Shown: positions 20,989 to 33,056 of the stretch, one piece after another | Position numbering within the stretch: the stretch's first letter is position 1 | Layout of the letters: every line of letters starts with the position of its first letter | Assembly (NCBI GenBank): GCA_907163375.1 | Contig: CAJQUW010009215.1 | Span: forward strand, 1-64,000 | DNA: 64,000 nucleotides | Direction of reading: 5' to 3' | DNA from: Prostheceraeus crozeri | Taxonomy: Eukaryota > Platyhelminthes > Polycladida > Euryleptidae | Notes under the pieces: generated by a model | Seen by the model: only the letters and a program-made list of their open reading frames with translations | Told to the model about the DNA's origin: nothing | Database searches by the model: none | Program-made: the position numbers and the translations under genes

Positions 20989-21030
20989 TGATTGGAGCTC
21001 GGTCTGGTTATAAAACGGACGACCGAGCTC
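20989..21030 (+). promoter_or_regulatory. Promoter: ATTGG box, TATA box inside a perfect 10-bp inverted repeat
   Basis: TGATTGG at 20989-20995 overlaps GAGCTCGGTC (20995-21004). TATAAAA lies at 21009-21015. The exact complement GACCGAGCTC follows at 21021-21030 and ends one base before an ATG. If transcription starts the usual 25-30 bp from TATA, that first ATG would be upstream of or at the start site, favouring initiation at the later in-frame ATG at 21061. Confidence 0.65.
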
Positions 21031-21627
21031 ATGGCAATCATTTCCGTCCTTGCGCTGACCATGCAGTTGCTCGAAGCCATCAACTCCTCTGCTCTCGCAC
21101 TGGGTACACTGAACTCCCTTACTTTAGCATCCGGTAAAAGTTCTTTCAATCAAAAGATAACTCATCATGGAGAAGTCGTGACCATAAAAACTCCAAGTGA
21201 TCGGATGGCTTATCTAAAGGTTATGTCAACAAAGTATGGACTCGCCGTGTGTGCACCGTTAGACTATTGGACACGGTTACAATTCAATACTCTTGAAACA
21301 TTCCTAAAAGAAAATCTCACCATTCCCAAAGAAATTGTTCGACACAATGGGAAGCGGCCACAAGTTCCCATCATGAAAAGAAGATGCATGTATGCTCATA
21401 TGGATAGATACTGTCTCATCATCCATGAAAAGGAGGGCAGCGAATTGGACCTACTCAATTGCAAACCTCTCCCCATTTTGGGAAAAGGATTCTACTCCTT
21501 CGAAATTAAAATTCAAACCATCTACATGGGTCCGCGCAGGGACGGAAGGTTGTTTACGTTGAATCCCTATATTGTCTCCATGACCTTAAAAAATGATGTC
21601 CATGTTGATGATGATCAACTACAGTAA
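21031..21627 (+). CDS. Unknown protein, copy 2 of a duplicated gene, intact frame
   Basis: An open frame of about 190-200 residues, beginning MAIISVLAL (21031) or MQLLEAINSSALALG (21061). The middle carries APLDYWTRLQFNTLETFLKE. The C-terminal block is FYSFEIKIQTIYMGPRRDGR and then LFTLNPYIVSMTL. It is paralogous to 18501-19235. It has its own ATTGG/TATA promoter. No catalytic signature is visible. The alternating hydrophobic pattern is beta-rich. A single-stranded-DNA-binding or virion role is possible but unproven. Confidence 0.55.
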   Translation: MAIISVLALTMQLLEAINSSALALGTLNSLTLASGKSSFNQKITHHGEVVTIKTPSDRMAYLKVMSTKYGLAVCAPLDYWTRLQFNTLETFLKENLTIPKEIVRHNGKRPQVPIMKRRCMYAHMDRYCLIIHEKEGSELDLLNCKPLPILGKGFYSFEIKIQTIYMGPRRDGRLFTLNPYIVSMTLKNDVHVDDDQLQ

Positions 21628-21980
21628 CACTCTCCACACACTGAGACCGCACCATCGGTCTTTATGAGACCACGGCCTTAACGGCCACCTTATCAAGAAA
21701 GAAAATGTACACTCACCATGCCACACATAAACATGACTCTCTCCTTCTTTCTTAGGCATACCATTCTTCACTCAGTTTTGAATCATGATCATGTGGAAAT
21801 TATCAGCATGCCTCTATGTATCATGGAAACGTCAGTGTGTTACATTTCATGATATGAAACTTCAACTTCAGATAACTCTAGAACGCTTTCAAACTACGAA
21901 GGTTACATCGCGCAATCCTATCCAACTCTTGCCGTGTCATTAACGAAGGTGACGGCATTGTATTTATTCGCATTCAAGAG

Positions 21981-22359
21981 ATGATTCTACATAATGATCA
22001 CTGCTACATCGTGATTCCAAAACCCTCATGGGAAAAGTATAAAAGGGAAGTTCACTCAACCCTCATGTCATTTGTGAATCATGCTCCCCATCCGCATCAT
22101 CAACGCGATGCGCGAAATGAATCTCAGAAGAGACATCGATTTAGAACAGTTGCATCAGTTGCATATCCGTCTTCCCGATTCAGTATATCATCGCGGTCGT
22201 CCACAAATGTTGGTCATTCGCTGCGGCAAAATCCAAGTCCTAGGAAACCTTTCTCATTTCGTGATGCAGTCCATGTGTTACGAAGTCGTCAAGAAAATGC
22301 GAACATTCATACTCAAAGTGTTTAAATATGTTAAGTGTGCAATCAACTCATTGCTCTAA
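21981..22359 (+). CDS. Overlapping frames; one is TBP-repeat-like
   Basis: Two frames overlap. The frame from 22081 reads INAMREMNLRRDIDLEQLHQ, then HIRLPDSVYHRGRPQMLVIR and CGKIQVLGNLSH. It resembles one half-repeat of the TATA-binding protein fold: an N-L-x-x-x-I-D-L-x-x-L helix entry, then the R-P-x-x-L-x-x-R-x-G-K-I-x-V-x-G strand pair. The frame from 21981 reads FIRIQEMILHND upstream of its ATG and is of unknown type. A TATAAAA box lies at about 22036-22042 in the middle. Only one may be real. The TBP resemblance is by eye and short, so it needs a profile test. Confidence 0.35.
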
Positions 22360-22379
22360 TGTATTTTTTTTGCGACATG

Positions 22380-25300
22380 TCCGCCATCTTTTTTCGCCAA
22401 GATGATTTTCAGAAATTCACATTTACCAATTTCAAAAAGTTACTGTGGCTAAAATTTTTGGCAACAACTCAATTTTCCAATTGATTCCTACCCAAAAGTC
22501 ATCAGTCTTCTCATATTTCATGCCAATTTTGCTAATGGACGTGTCATTTCTGAATGGCATGGTTTTACAGATGAAACAGTGGAGAAATCGCTTCATTTTG
22601 CGCTTAGATATTGTTTATCTACATATTTAAGATTGCATCTAATACAGATATTTCCTGGAAAGAGAAGAAAGGAATCCTTGCTTGCTTTTTAGTAACATTT
22701 TTTGCCTATGATGGATATGCTACGTTTCCCATCACAGTGAAGGTCAACTCTGCGTGGTTGAAGCACGTGACCCTTGTGTGTGTCCTAAAACAACGCAGCA
22801 TGCCCTTATTTTAGCGATGTCTTAAGTCACTGTGCCCAGAGTAACCAGCTGTTGGAAATTCCACCGTCATCATGAGAATTGAACGAGATGCTCCCACACA
22901 AATAACTCGACGTTTACACTTGTGACGTCATACTGAATCGTTGTCTGACTGTTGTTATTAAAGAGTATAGCAGACAGCGACAGACAATGACTCAGTGAGA
23001 CTGTGTGAACGACAGGCTGAATGGCGCATGGTGTTATAAATTTTGCTGTGGAAGAATCATTCTGACCGCGTAAAATGGCGTCTGATAAGTTGCTGTTAAT
23101 GATAGTAGGTTCATTCAACTTGAATCGTCAAATTTGCGCAACACCTAGTGAAAGGTCACTACATATAATACAGTTGATGTCTCATGAACACGGTTTTACA
23201 TTTCAGTTAGCAAGAGTATAACTTTTCAGTGCCAATTCATTTATGTTCAACTACATAGTCCACTAAAACTCATTTATGACACGTTCATTGTTGACGTACA
23301 TCCCATTCATCTAGTGGTTGATCTAGTATAAAAAATTATGACGCATTCAACTGGATCAGTAAGTCGGTCAAATTTTTGGCATATAATGAAACTAAAAGCA
23401 ATCACCATAAATGCAGACAGTGCGTTAATTTTCACCACGTGAACTATACATGAGCAACTAAATAAATTTCGCAAAATTGATCCGGTTCAACCAAGTTTAC
23501 CACATGAATGTCATGAGAATAGCTTCTTCCAAGTTGCGACGTTGAATAGTGAGCGTTCTGTAAGAAGTAAGAACAGTTTCAGTAGGCCTATTTAAGAAAA
23601 AGGAACGGCAGCTGACGAAAGGTGGTGCATTATGGGAGTTAGTACTTTCATTTTAAGAAAATAAGCGGTTCTGCAGCCTAATTCAATCAGCTAATATAAA
23701 GTTGATTTTGTATTACCAACTCATGACCTGATTTGATGATGACTGATCAGACACTAAATGACGTATTATTCGCACGCAATGTTGCGTGTAAATAACAGGA
23801 AAACTGAGGCCCAGTTATTCCCCCCGTGAAAGTGTGTACCAACAGCCGAAACTATGCAGTGAGGTTATTTAGACGAGGCAATTCGTCGAAATACGAATTA
23901 TTTTGAACGTTTAAATTTTTGTATGACATCATGATTACTGCCAAATATTCTGCAAAATATTCTTTAGCAATGATCGCTAGAAGCACCTACTTCTTAGAAG
24001 TGGATATCTGTTGAACAAGTTACCCATGATTCATTCACAGTAGGGCTATCTTATTCATCAGCTTGCCCTAATCGAATTCACCGGAAATTTCAGAGTTATG
24101 TATTTTGCACATCATTATCTGCTGAATCTGTCTCTTTAGCAATTATACAGCTTTCAATTTTAAATAAAATCGGTATGTTTGAGAACATTTTTTTGTCATA
24201 TCAGAAGATACAAATTGATGACCTTATATAATCTCTGTGAGAAGTCATATTCAAAAATTTCAAGCGGGCATTGATTACCTTGCTTCGTAGTTCGGGTGAT
24301 GCTTTTTGACATCAGGTAAAATATAACGAATCAGACACTGATGGTGCGAAATCTATTGATCTGCTCAATGATGGGCACTACAACATGATGATTTATGTCA
24401 GTGATTATTAATGTAGGTCTATACATATGTATATGCACTTGCATCATAGGCTAGTGTGTATTAATGTAGGCCTACACATAGACAACGTTAAGTTCCACAA
24501 CACACCAAAAAAATTACAGACTTACATATCTAGTTGACTTCATCAAAATTTATCGTACTATATCGATCGTCAAGTTGATCGTCCACCTATCATAGCGAAT
24601 CTAACACCTACTTGTAATGACATTGTTCGCTATTGCTTGTTATTTTATTTTTTATCTAAGCTTATAGCCGAAGCTTAATAATCAACTTATTATCAATTTA
24701 GAAAAGGTCTTTCTTCAACCAAAAAATATACTATATGAACTGCAAGTTTACAAAATAACCACCATACATCTTATTTTGTGTACAGTATACATTCATAGAA
24801 AAAAGCATGCGTGTGTGCTAGGATGAAACAAAGATCTCTCGTAAAGCAGACAAATTGCAAGTAAAAAATATGAAGCCTTAAAATACTATTTTAAATTCTT
24901 CATTATGAGTGCCTATAAATCATCAAAATGTAAAGTTAACTCACTAATCTAAATGGATCGTTTCCTACAATTGATGCAATACATAAGTTTCTTTGGTACT
25001 TATGGGTTATCTCTCACCAAGTAATCGTCCAACTAACCACCAATAATCGTCACCAAACTTCGAATACACGTACTTAAGCATATTTTCTACCTACATGCAA
25101 AATTCTATGCAGATCGGCAAGTACTTCTTGCATTAGAGACAATAACGTAAAGTGTAGCGATGTCAAGAGCTTGATTTAACTTCGTCTGTTCGACGCATCA
25201 TTGCTACTCGTGTATGCATTGTTCTCTCTACTTCTTCGTCTCATTCACTGCCATTTGAGGGATGTGGCGCGGTCATCATCGCTTCACGAGTTGTAGAGAA

Positions 25301-26960
25301 ATGACTTTGTTGACCTCAAGAGCGTTTTGCTCAGACGTTGAGGTCACTGACAACTCAGATGAAGCTGCCGGCATCGCTGCACCTCAAGTCATCGCTTCTA
25401 ATTCAAAAAGAACATATACGATTTGCCAAAATTTGGTATGTGGTTAGAGATATCCTCACCAACGTGTGTTTAAAGTTTTGTGACGATTGATTCATTTCTA
25501 CGGCTTTTGGACAAATTTGAAAACGTTGGGGATAACCCATAAGAACCGTTTTTTATTTGTGTTCTGCATTTCTGACATGAGTCTCATTCGCCTGAAGATG
25601 ACTGTCTGTGCCGTTCGAAAGGTCTCGCCTAAATAGATATTTTTACCGAAATATGACGGAAATGATTTATATTTTTTTAAAAAATAACGGTTTTCGGCTT
25701 CCGTCAAATAGAAAATAATATATCAAGCCGATCATTTGCCGAAAAAATGGAGGTATTTATTTCTAATCCTGGCACTCGTTGAATAAAGAATGCAAGTGTT
25801 AATTTCAGGTTAGATGGGAGTAAGACCGCAACTAGTCAACCAACTGAAGTAAAGTGATTGTACATGTAGTTAGCACCAGTTAGCAACAGCAATATGTTTA
25901 GGATAAAATTATACACTGTTGAATGTAGGATTGGAAACTTATTACGCCGCCGACTAGTTAAGTGTTTATTAACAAAGGAGAAACGTTGGTTTATTTTAGA
26001 TAGCTTTATAATATAAATTTCGTTGGAAGACCTTTTGTGAATTGATACAGCCTATAATATTCTAACCGATAGAATCAAATTTACGTTTGCTTAATTCAGT
26101 GTCCGATGTCCCAAATGCTTTAACTTGGTTCTGAATGTTTCGGGTTGCTTTCCATTTTTCTGTTGTGAATATAGTTTTATTTTTCAGCGATTTGCCGGAA
26201 GCCGAGGAACTATTGTGTTAATTGCTCCATATATTCAAATGCAATTAATACAAAGTATCTGCAGCTTAAAGCAGGAGCATCATTCATCGTCTGAATGTTT
26301 CGTGTTGATTTCCTTTTTTTCTGTTGTGAATATAGTTTTATTTTTCAGCGATTTGCCGGAAGCCGAGGAACTATTGTGTTAATTGCTCAATATATTCTAA
26401 TGCAATTAATACATAGCATCTGCAGCTTAAGGCAGGATCATCATTCATCATTTTTCCTTATTTTCATCAGACCTGTCACTAACCAACAATCAATATTTTA
26501 GTGATCATTTTAGTCAATTGAAATCTAAAACTGATCAAAGAATGTATGCACAACTGGTTATCAACAAGAAGATGAAGTATTTATAGATTCCAGACAAAGA
26601 TTACAATATGTTATGTGGGCAAAAGTTGGCAAATGCATTAATATAGGAAAACAATCATATAACACCCATATCGATGTGTAGATAAATGAGTGGTTTACGG
26701 TCGTACCTTAACAATCAATTAATTTCTATGCCAAATCAACTCTGACATTCTAACCATAGAAATGGAACTTCACCTTTGTTTTTGTCTTCCAAACGTCTAC
26801 GGATAACTATGTGATTTTTCGCTGATTTATAGCTTTGACATAGTTATTCAGTCCCTTCCATTTAATAATTCAATGGTCTTCTGTTATCAATTGCGATATC
26901 AAATAAAACTGCTTATAAGAGCTGGCGAAAAAGTAATATCATAGATGTCCCCACAAATCA
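22380..26960. other. Large stretch of the 22-kb element without a recognised gene
   Basis: About 4.6 kb of AT-rich sequence with only short frames. A frame near 22470-22640 has a protein-like look (HANFANGRVISEWHGFTDET) but no family. Apart from the direct repeat at 26131-26449 and scattered ATTAATGTAGGCCTACACAT-type phrases near 24410-24480, I see no structure. It may hold decayed or highly diverged genes, or introns. Confidence 0.4.
26131..26449. repeat. Direct tandem duplication, about 160 bp
   Basis: 26131-26289 and 26291-26449 are about 95 percent identical. Both include TTTATTTTTCAGCGATTTGC and GCCGAGGAACTATTGTG. Each copy has an acceptor-like TTTTTCAG. No coding meaning could be established. 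Confidence 0.85.
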
Positions 26961-26964
26961 TGCT

Positions 26965-27288
26965 TTGATTGCATACTTCACTTATATACTTACTTTGCTC
27001 ATGCCTCATCTACGTCTCAGTCCCCTGACATTGAAGAATATAGTAGTGTCTGTTCAATTGAAGATGTTAGTGAATCTAGCCAACATTAAAACCAGTAATC
27101 ATTGCATATTTTATGAAACTCAACTCTTTCCTGCTGCTCTGATTCGGAAGTGGCATCCTGTACATATTGCAGTGTTTCACAACGGACATTGTATCATGAC
27201 TGATTTACGTGATATCAGTAAAGTAGCTGACATTGTTAAATCTTTAATGCGTTATCTGTATGAGTCACAGTTAATAGAATCGTGTTAA
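26965..27288 (+). CDS. TBP-like (TATA-binding-protein fold) candidate, single repeat
   Basis: A 107-aa frame. Its C-terminal 75 residues read MLVNLANIKTSNHCIFYETQ, then LFPAALIRKWHPVHIAVFHN, then GHCIMTDLRDIS. This follows the TBP half-repeat order closely: a first strand and V-x-L helix entry, then the YE-x-x-LFP-x-LI-R kink, a P-x-x-x-x-x-F strand, an N-G hairpin, an I-x-T strand, and the closing helix. Known TBPs have two such repeats, whereas only one is seen here. It could pair with another subunit or be a divergent transcription factor of the element. The assignment is by eye and is an inference. Confidence 0.42.
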   Translation: MIAYFTYILTLLMPHLRLSPLTLKNIVVSVQLKMLVNLANIKTSNHCIFYETQLFPAALIRKWHPVHIAVFHNGHCIMTDLRDISKVADIVKSLMRYLYESQLIESC

Positions 27289-27324
27289 TCACATGATGCG
27301 TTTTGAATGAATCATCGCAATGAA

Positions 27325-27504
27325 CTATCGCCCACACACGTGTCGGTGAAAAGGTCACGCTGTCTGACGTGAGACGCCACCGATGTTAAATGACACGCCC
27401 ACACACGTGTAGGTGAAAAGGTTGAACAAGACTGATTAGATTCTTATCTAACTGACTGGTGCTTTACCACTTCATGAGTCAGAGCTATTTATAGACATGA
27501 GTCA
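27325..27504 (+). promoter_or_regulatory. Repeated CACACACGTGT boxes, TGAGTCA pair and TATA-like box
   Basis: CGCCCACACACGTGT followed by GGTGAAAAGGT occurs twice (near 27329 and 27394); each has a CACGTG E-box. Two TGAGTCA sites (27475 and 27498) flank a TATTTATA at about 27486. The arrangement looks like an enhancer plus core promoter for the plus-strand genes that follow, or for a divergent transcript. Confidence 0.45.
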
Positions 27505-27589
27505 GCAAAGTGGTTGATGTTTCCTAAGCCGAAGAAATTTTCATGATGCTACATTCGTTGGTGAGGATGTTAACTTACAAACTCTGACA

Positions 27590-28180
27590 TGGTTTTGACT
27601 TTATTTTATACTTTACCTATCTTGCAAACAGTGAAATGCTTGTCACTTTATTTTATACTTTACCTATAAATTGCTAAAGTCCATAATCTATGGGGATAGG
27701 GTTACCTACGGTTGGATTTAGGGATTTAGGGTTTTATATAGCACAAGTGAATGTTAACCGTTAGTGTATAGTACATTTATTAACTTAACCATTTGTGAAT
27801 GACATTATTCCTAACATTACAAACAACAACTTTATCTCTAACTTTACAAACGTCAACTTAATTTCTAACTTCACAAACAGTGAAATGATTCTGACTTCAT
27901 TTTGTACTTCACCTATCTTACAAACAGTGACATGCTTATGACATTATTACCAAGTCAGTCCCACCTATTTGAACCGCAACTTTATGTGAAAGGAAAACGA
28001 CACAGTATGTACATGATATGTTATTCATCATCACAGCCGATTTTCATAGCACTGCACATAGGTAATACTGATGGTAGCAGAAAACAAAGTTTTTATGGCT
28101 CAAATCACCGGAGAAAACAAGGTCACTCATGTACAGGGAAAAACAAAGTCAGGAAAAACAGTTGATATGCAAGTCATGAT
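27590..28180 (+). other. Repeat modules and a weak open frame
   Basis: Two to four copies of a module around TTATTTTATACTTTACCTAT and CAAACAGTGAAATG lie at 27590-27670 and 27868-27935. A frame from 27932 (MLMTLLPSQSHLFEPQLYVK and on) follows, with no family I recognise. Treat the frame as unconfirmed. Confidence 0.3.
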
Positions 28181-28285
28181 ATAAAGTGACGCATATTACA
28201 AAAGACTCACTCACAACACCCCATAGAAAACGCCATGGAGTGAAAAAGCAAAACATCAACCACAACAGAGAGGAAGCATTCATCA

Positions 28286-31200
28286 TCATACATCGCCGGA
28301 CGGAGGAGGAGAAAGTTTCTGTCTCTTGGGTGGAGGTAGATGAGTGTCTGGATGACCGTACGGTAATGAGTGGTTAGGACTCATCCAGCATCGCTTGTCT
28401 TCCCAAGCTGAGAGACCTCGTTTCCTAAACGTCGTTGTTCTGACTTGATGCGACTGTGATTTTAAAATGGTCATTTCTACTTTTTTAATTTTAAGTGAAT
28501 CTAAGGCATCTTGATGGTCCCTATGTGTCATTTTTCTAACGATTGACTTCGAGATGCCTTTCGCCCGTTTTATAGAAAGGTCTGAGGATTTTAGCTTCAT
28601 GGAGTACATCTTGGGACGAAGCAAGATCATCTCCTCTATCTGTTTGCCGGCACACTCATCCTTGAAGCATCCAAGCTTCGCTTTATTTGTGGTGGAGTAA
28701 AGCGGATGGTCAGTGAGATAGTTGGAACTGTCAAACTTGGGTGCTAAATATTTTAAAATGTCTTCCTCCTTGACTTGGCCAGTGGTTGTCAAAGCTAGGA
28801 AGAAGCTGTCTGTATCGCCTCCTACTAATTCCACATGTTGGATCAATGGGCAAGTTTTAAAGGTGTGGTAAAATAACTTGTACATTTCTAACTTGGAGTG
28901 ATCCAAGACAGCTTGACCGACATAAATGGGCTTGCAAAGTTCTACTTTGGATTTTAGCATTTTAAAACCAGTGATGTCTTCGGAAATGACATCATGGTGA
29001 CAAAACAACGGTGAGCGGCATAACTTGATACACGTTTCCGGATCAGTCACGATACGATAGTCCATGCGCTTTCTTACATCCTCCATGGTTTTACCAAAGA
29101 GGGCATTATTCTTAAATTTAGAGAAGTCCTTTTCGAAAGAATTCTTGGATTCAGTCCGTTTCTTACTATCAAATTCTATGTACGGTTTTAGAAAGGGCTT
29201 CTGCCTAAACTGGATAGCGCGATGGACTTTGTCAAGTTGCATCCCCATACCTAGATAGAATTTGAGGATGGAATAGTGCACGATCTAATGCTGCCTGTTC
29301 AATTGGGTGAGCAACAACTTCCTAGTGGGTTTATATTTTAAGTCATTTTCCGCCTCATATTGCTTATTGTGTTCTTCCATAAAGGGAGAGAACATATCTG
29401 GACTGACTATGCCAGATTCGGGTGCGAGAGGAAAATCAACTGTCTTATTCTTAATACATTCTGGATAGATGAGGTCGACTTCAAATAAATAGCCTATGTC
29501 GGCCTCATCTCCCAGTGCCATGATGTGTGCTGGATTGGAGAAGTGTTCAATGTCATGGGGCTCTACCCATTGGAAGTCAGACTGTGGCAAAGGCTTGGAT
29601 AATGCACTCCCATATAAATTATTTTGGTCTATGTACATTAAATGCGTGGTCGATCCTATGTCTTGGGTGCTGTTGACAACATGTTTGTTAACAAATGTTA
29701 TGCCACCCCTAATACCACGTTCAAATAGCGTGTACATTTCTGCATCTTGCAGTAAATGTATTCTCTCTTTCGTCATCTTGAAGGCTGACTGATAGGACAG
29801 ACCCGGTAGACTAACAAAATGGACGGGGTCTAAGGCGTCCTGTTCTAATGTGACTTTCCTAAAAGTCTCAAACGCATCAGCCAACAGATAGACGTCTATT
29901 TTTAAGTAGGCAAGCATGTGGTCACCAAAAAGTGCGACACCTAAATTCTAACCATGCTTGCTCTGCATGCCCATAGTCATCCGGCGAACAGTCCTCACCC
30001 GTCAAATCATTTTTAAATTTATCGATGGACGGAAGGGATGTTTCTTTCAATGTGTCCATTGAATTAAAATAACTATAAGGAAACACCCCTTTCCGTCGCA
30101 TGAGACTTTCACTTATGTTGGGATAGTCTTTCTTTAAATGTTGAGTGAGGGGAAGTGTTTCTAAATTATTAGCCAACGCGGCTAAGGAAGAAGACATAAA
30201 TTGAAAACTATCTAGAAACTTTATGTCATAGAAGGCAGGCTTCCCCTCCTTCGTCTTATCTACTTGTACTTTGGCAGTGATGCACATAAATTTTTCCTTA
30301 CTTTGTGCAATCACTTTGGATGACCAGGATTTCATGTTACATTTACTGCATAAGGCAGATCTGAATTTTCCACTGAGATGGCAATGGTCCCGCACTTTCT
30401 TATGTTGCTCATCATCAAAGGATGAACAGCAGCGGGGACATTCCGTGGTCCTATCAAATTTGAGTTTATCGGCTTCTGTGAAGCACATGGGTTTCCTAGT
30501 CAGCTCCGTTTCATACCGTTGATGAAAACGGACTTTCCTATCTAAAAAGTTGAGGAAGTTTTCAACGCACTCCTCGCCTTGCCACACATGCACCTTATTT
30601 TGGTTCCTATAATATGGATGCCAAACTTCATAACAGGCAATGGCTGCTGGCTCATAACTTAGGTCTTCTTGTTCAATGTAACATTCAATGTCCGCATAGA
30701 TGGTACATATGGGACTGAGGTCATTGCCGTTTTCCTCATACCTATAAAATTTATCTTTGGGCATGACTTCCATTTGAAGTTTACCCCGAGAGCACCACTC
30801 GTAATGCTGTTCAAAAAATGGTTTTGACCTTAAAGCGTCGTGTGCAGCGATCACAGTAATAATGTTTGTCATCACAACTTTGTTGGTGGCGATACAATCT
30901 AGAAATTTTAGGAATGCCACAATAATGCCATTCTGGGTGGTTGTCGCTATAGACTAGGAGGAGATTGACAACCCGGTCGAAGTTACTTTGGCGGTTGTTA
31001 TACCTAACGCCCTCCAGACCTTTTTCCCAGAGCTGGACGACGATCTTACTTTCATTCAATTTTTCAAATTGGGCGATGCCTTTAAAATCTAGTGTGTTGA
31101 CATCTAACCCGTCAAACTTAAGCTCATCCTCCCATTCACGATATTTAGTGACTCTTTGACGATCCCTATCTATGTCATTATAGTGAAGTATGGAGAGGAC

Positions 31201-31620
31201 GGCATACTTTAAACACTGGGACTGATACTCTACATTGATGACAGCCTTTTTGTCAGTCAGTGCTTTGGGGAGGGTGAAGCAACCGCTCCCTTGCAAATTT
31301 TCTAAAAGATTGATTTTAATGTCTACTTTCTCTATCCCATCAAAAACCAAACCGCTATCTCTTTCATTAAATTTATTTAAGTTGCTGACGAGATGGGTCG
31401 CATGTCTCTCTATCCATTTGTTTACATCACCTATCAGATCAGCAGCACAGGAGGCTATCCTAATGGTCACAGTGGACTCTACTTCTCCCGTGCTACTGTC
31501 TACCTCATTGAAACGAGCAGTGAGATAGAACATGCCTTTGAGCAAAAATCTATCTAAGCTCGTCAACATTTGATGAATTAAACCTATATTATTCATCAAG
31601 AAAGGATGAATGTCCTGCAC
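28286..31620 (-). pseudogene. Protein-primed-type family B DNA polymerase of the 22-kb element
   Basis: Reading on the minus strand, the N-terminal domain (HLVSNLNKFNE region) is shared with three small genes of this element. It is followed by KKAVINVEYQSQCLKYAVLS, the block that also stands before the polymerase in the element at 60 kb, and by a zinc motif CDRCTRRF. Next come exonuclease motif I (YADIECYIE), an endonuclease-VII-like cysteine/histidine cluster (VRDHCHLSGKFRSALCSKC), exonuclease motif III (YLKIDVYLLAD), polymerase motif A (YIDQNNLYGSAL), motif B (KNNALFGKTMEDVRKR) and motif C (GGDTDSFFLAL). All catalytic boxes are visible. Such enzymes copy linear DNA from a protein primer, which fits the long inverted ends. 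The gene has about three breaks. Closest kin are Polinton and adintovirus polymerases. Confidence 0.9.
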
Positions 31621-31740
31621 AGCTTCAGAGCTTTCTAATTCATAGTCCCGAACGAGCCTCTCAAGGGAAAACTTGCTCAGCCTTAGAGTGACGTTGTTGT
31701 CAGTGTAAAGCTCAGTGGAATGTGTGTGACAGAGTGTGTG

Positions 31741-32958
31741 CTAAGAAAGAACAAACTCTGTAGGAAAGGTCTTCTGACACGAAGAACAGGAAAAGCCGAC
31801 GTGCGATGAAGGATGCTTCCTACCTGTTGTTGTCGGTGGTTGCCTCACACTGCCACAGGAACCGCCTTCGATGTGGACTCGCAAGTTGGTGCTGTTGTAG
31901 AACGTGCGTCCACAACCTTCACACTTGGGTTGTTGAGGGACCGGTCGGCGCTTTCCTCCTCTGCAGGCATTGCCAGCGGTGTGACGTCTCAATCTGGAGG
32001 CTGAGGCGAAGACCCTGTCATACCGCAGGCATCGAAAGTCCTTCTCCTCTTCGACTTCACTCTCCCACTATCTCCAACTCCTGCTCCAACACTCTCTCCA
32101 CCGACTTGACGGAGAGGAGAGGGAGGTCGTTTGCTGCAGGTGGTGGTGGCGATGCTGGGATGATGATTGATGGGGCGGGAGGGAACGTCACCGTCCAGGA
32201 TCATAATTTCAAGTTTGAAGTCTTATCCCCCTATTTCCCAATCAGGGTTACTTACCATCTAATGAATTTATCTCCGGCAACACCGATGATTGAGGAGAAG
32301 GCAGGAGTGGGACACGAGCCGAGGGTGGAAGGATCCGGGGCTTGGGTGTCGGAGGGACGTGGTGACGGGGAGCAGGGACGGGTGCAGGGAGCGGAGCAGG
32401 CGGTGGAGGTGGGGCGATGACGATACCCGAGAAAGGGGTCGAACTTTGAGCGGAGGTAGATGGGCGGGAAAATAGGTTCGGAAATTCCTCGCGGTACTTC
32501 CGCCTCGCAGCTTCTTCCCACTTCTTCATCTTTGCCATATCTGTAGAGAGGAAAGAGAGATTAGAGATTGAGACAAGGATGATGCAGAGGATCTGAAACA
32601 GCCTGAACATGAGATGTTAAAGATACTTACACTTGCCAAGCCGCTCATAGGCTTCCCCGATTGTTCCTTGGGGGACGGGTTCCCCATTGCGAATACATTC
32701 ATGCACTGAAAAAGAATGACAGCAAAGATAAGCAGAGCTAAAATTTGGATTCGGTTTAAACATGAACAAAATAAGGGAGGGGCTCTTGGTTTTAATTAGG
32801 ATGTCTACCCTAATGATGTTAGTAACAGAGTGAGTCAACCTTCATACAAATACTTACATTGCTCGATGGTGGCCTTCTCCATCTCGACAGCAATGCGGTA
32901 ATTTTCAACTTTGTTGAATTCCATGGCAGATAGTTGATAATAGGTAAGTAAGACTTTA
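31741..32958 (-). CDS. Zinc-finger protein gene, apparently divided by short introns
   Basis: Good donor and acceptor pairs (GTAAGT and TTTCAG or CTACAG type) delimit several short coding blocks between 32958 and 32258 on the minus strand. The first opens MEFNKVENYRIAVEMEK. A later block reads MAKMKKWEEAARRKYREEFP and runs into a proline-rich stretch with APPPPPAPLPAP. The 3' part (31992-31741) carries a clear C2HC finger, CEGCGRTFYNSTNL with H and C ligands, a degenerate one before it, and a partial one after it (FSCSSCQKTF). The likely role is DNA or RNA binding by a regulator of the element. How the blocks are joined is not established from sequence alone. Confidence 0.5.
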
Positions 32959-33056
32959 ATCACTGAAAAGGAAAGATGAGAATCGTTTCATTTGCCTAGT
33001 CAACGTTTATCATGGGAACAATCATTGAAGTGACATCTATTGAATTACATTTCACT

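Noticed and set aside
27902-28165. Possible third TBP-like frame (HLFEPQLYVKGKRHSMYMIC)
   Set aside because: Only the FEPQL phrase resembles TBP; the following strands and NG turn are not recognisable.
32252-32475. Overlapping Arg/Gly-rich frames on both strands near 32.3 kb
   Set aside because: Byproducts of the proline-rich segment of the zinc-finger gene.
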